From positions 1 through 7,359 of the forward strand of contig JAJYXA010000083.1 of assembly GCA_021791235.1 (NCBI GenBank): DNA of 7,359 nucleotides. Reading direction: 5' to 3'. Positions 6,964 to 7,359 of the stretch are shown here, in pieces (position 1 is the first letter of the stretch; the number at the start of each line of letters is the position of its first letter). The stretch comes from Pseudomonadota bacterium. GTDB taxonomy: Bacteria; Pseudomonadota; Gammaproteobacteria; Burkholderiales; Thiobacillaceae. The notes under the pieces were generated by a model. The model was not told the DNA's origin and did not search any database. It worked only from the letters and a program-made list of their open reading frames with translations. Made by a program: the position numbers and the translations under genes.

Positions 6964-7359
6964 GCCGCGAACCCAGCGACGAACCAGATGAACTGACCCC
7001 CGAGCAGGCTGAAACAGACATGGAGCAGCAGGCCGTTTCGGATACCAATGAGGAGTTGGCATCGGCCATCCTCGACGAGCCGCAGGTCGATGTGACCCAG
7101 CTCTATCTCAACGAAATCGGCCAAGCGCCGCTGCTGACCGCGGAGGAGGAAGTCGCCCTGGCGCGCCGCACCGTGCTGGGCGATTTCGAGGCGCGCCAGA
7201 CCATGATCGAGCGCAACCTGCGCCTGGTGGTGAACATCGCCAAGCATTATTCCAACCGCGGGCTGACCCTGCTCGATCTGGTGGAGGAGGGCAACCTCGG
7301 CCTCATCCACGCGCTGGAAAAATTCGACCCCGAGCGCGGCTTCCGCTTCTCGACCTATG
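6960..7359 (+). CDS. rpoS: RNA polymerase sigma factor RpoS (3' end missing)
   Basis: The first 133 codons plus one base are present; the gene runs off the window. An acidic, divergent N-terminal stretch (residues 1-44) is followed by conserved sigma region 1.2 (about 45-80, [19 protein letters not shown]), region 2.1 ([20 protein letters not shown], about 82-101), region 2.2 ([21 protein letters not shown], about 104-124) and the beginning of region 2.3 (RGFRFSTY). These match RpoS closely, and the location directly after nlpD distinguishes it from RpoD or RpoH. Known role: general-stress and stationary-phase sigma factor directing core RNA polymerase. Its ATG overlaps the nlpD TGA (ATGA), so there is no intergenic leader; E. 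coli has a gap of about 60 bases here. Translation coupling to nlpD is likely when the two are co-transcribed. The DNA-binding regions 2.4 to 4 are outside the window. Confidence 0.96.
   Translation, partial: MSREPSDEPDELTPEQAETDMEQQAVSDTNEELASAILDEPQVDVTQLYLNEIGQAPLLTAEEEVALARRTVLGDFEARQTMIERNLRLVVNIAKHYSNRGLTLLDLVEEGNLGLIHALEKFDPERGFRFSTY

Noticed and set aside
1..7359. CRISPR arrays, tRNA/rRNA genes, insertion sequences, phage or defence genes
   Set aside because: No regularly spaced repeats, tRNA-like folds, terminal inverted repeats or transposase motifs were seen on either strand; every gene is a conserved housekeeping gene.

Overview
The window is an ordinary, densely packed piece of a GC-rich proteobacterial chromosome, read entirely on the + strand. 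Gene order is tamA (3' part) - tamB - surE - pcm - nlpD - rpoS (5' part). The surE-pcm-nlpD-rpoS order is a classic gamma/betaproteobacterial arrangement. A tamA-tamB pair placed directly upstream, together with the RpoS and PCM sequences, fits a betaproteobacterium best, perhaps a Thiobacillus-like or related Nitrosomonadales lineage. That placement is inference; genus cannot be fixed by eye. No mobile elements, tRNA/rRNA genes, CRISPR arrays or signs of horizontal transfer were seen.

Layout: positions 1-792 encode the C-terminal barrel of the outer-membrane protein TamA, and 789-4514 encode the complete inner-membrane-anchored TamB, starting at a TTG that overlaps the tamA stop. Together they form the TAM envelope complex. 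The only intergenic gap (4515-4625, 111 bases) carries a good extended -10 promoter, CCGAT/ATCGG repeats spaced by 11 bases, and a possible 23-codon leader ORF whose stop overlaps the surE start. Then come surE (5'-nucleotidase/stress survival), pcm (isoaspartyl repair methyltransferase), nlpD (LysM + degenerate M23 lipoprotein, predicted amidase activator) and the first 133 codons of rpoS (general-stress sigma factor). All downstream junctions overlap: surE/pcm by 16 bases, pcm/nlpD by TGATG, nlpD/rpoS by ATGA.

Functionally the window joins outer-membrane biogenesis (TamAB, NlpD) to stationary-phase and stress functions (SurE, Pcm, RpoS). I see no undescribed system here. The points most worth checking are the surE promoter/leader region, the absence of any gap in front of rpoS (so any rpoS leader must lie inside nlpD), and a candidate promoter inside nlpD.
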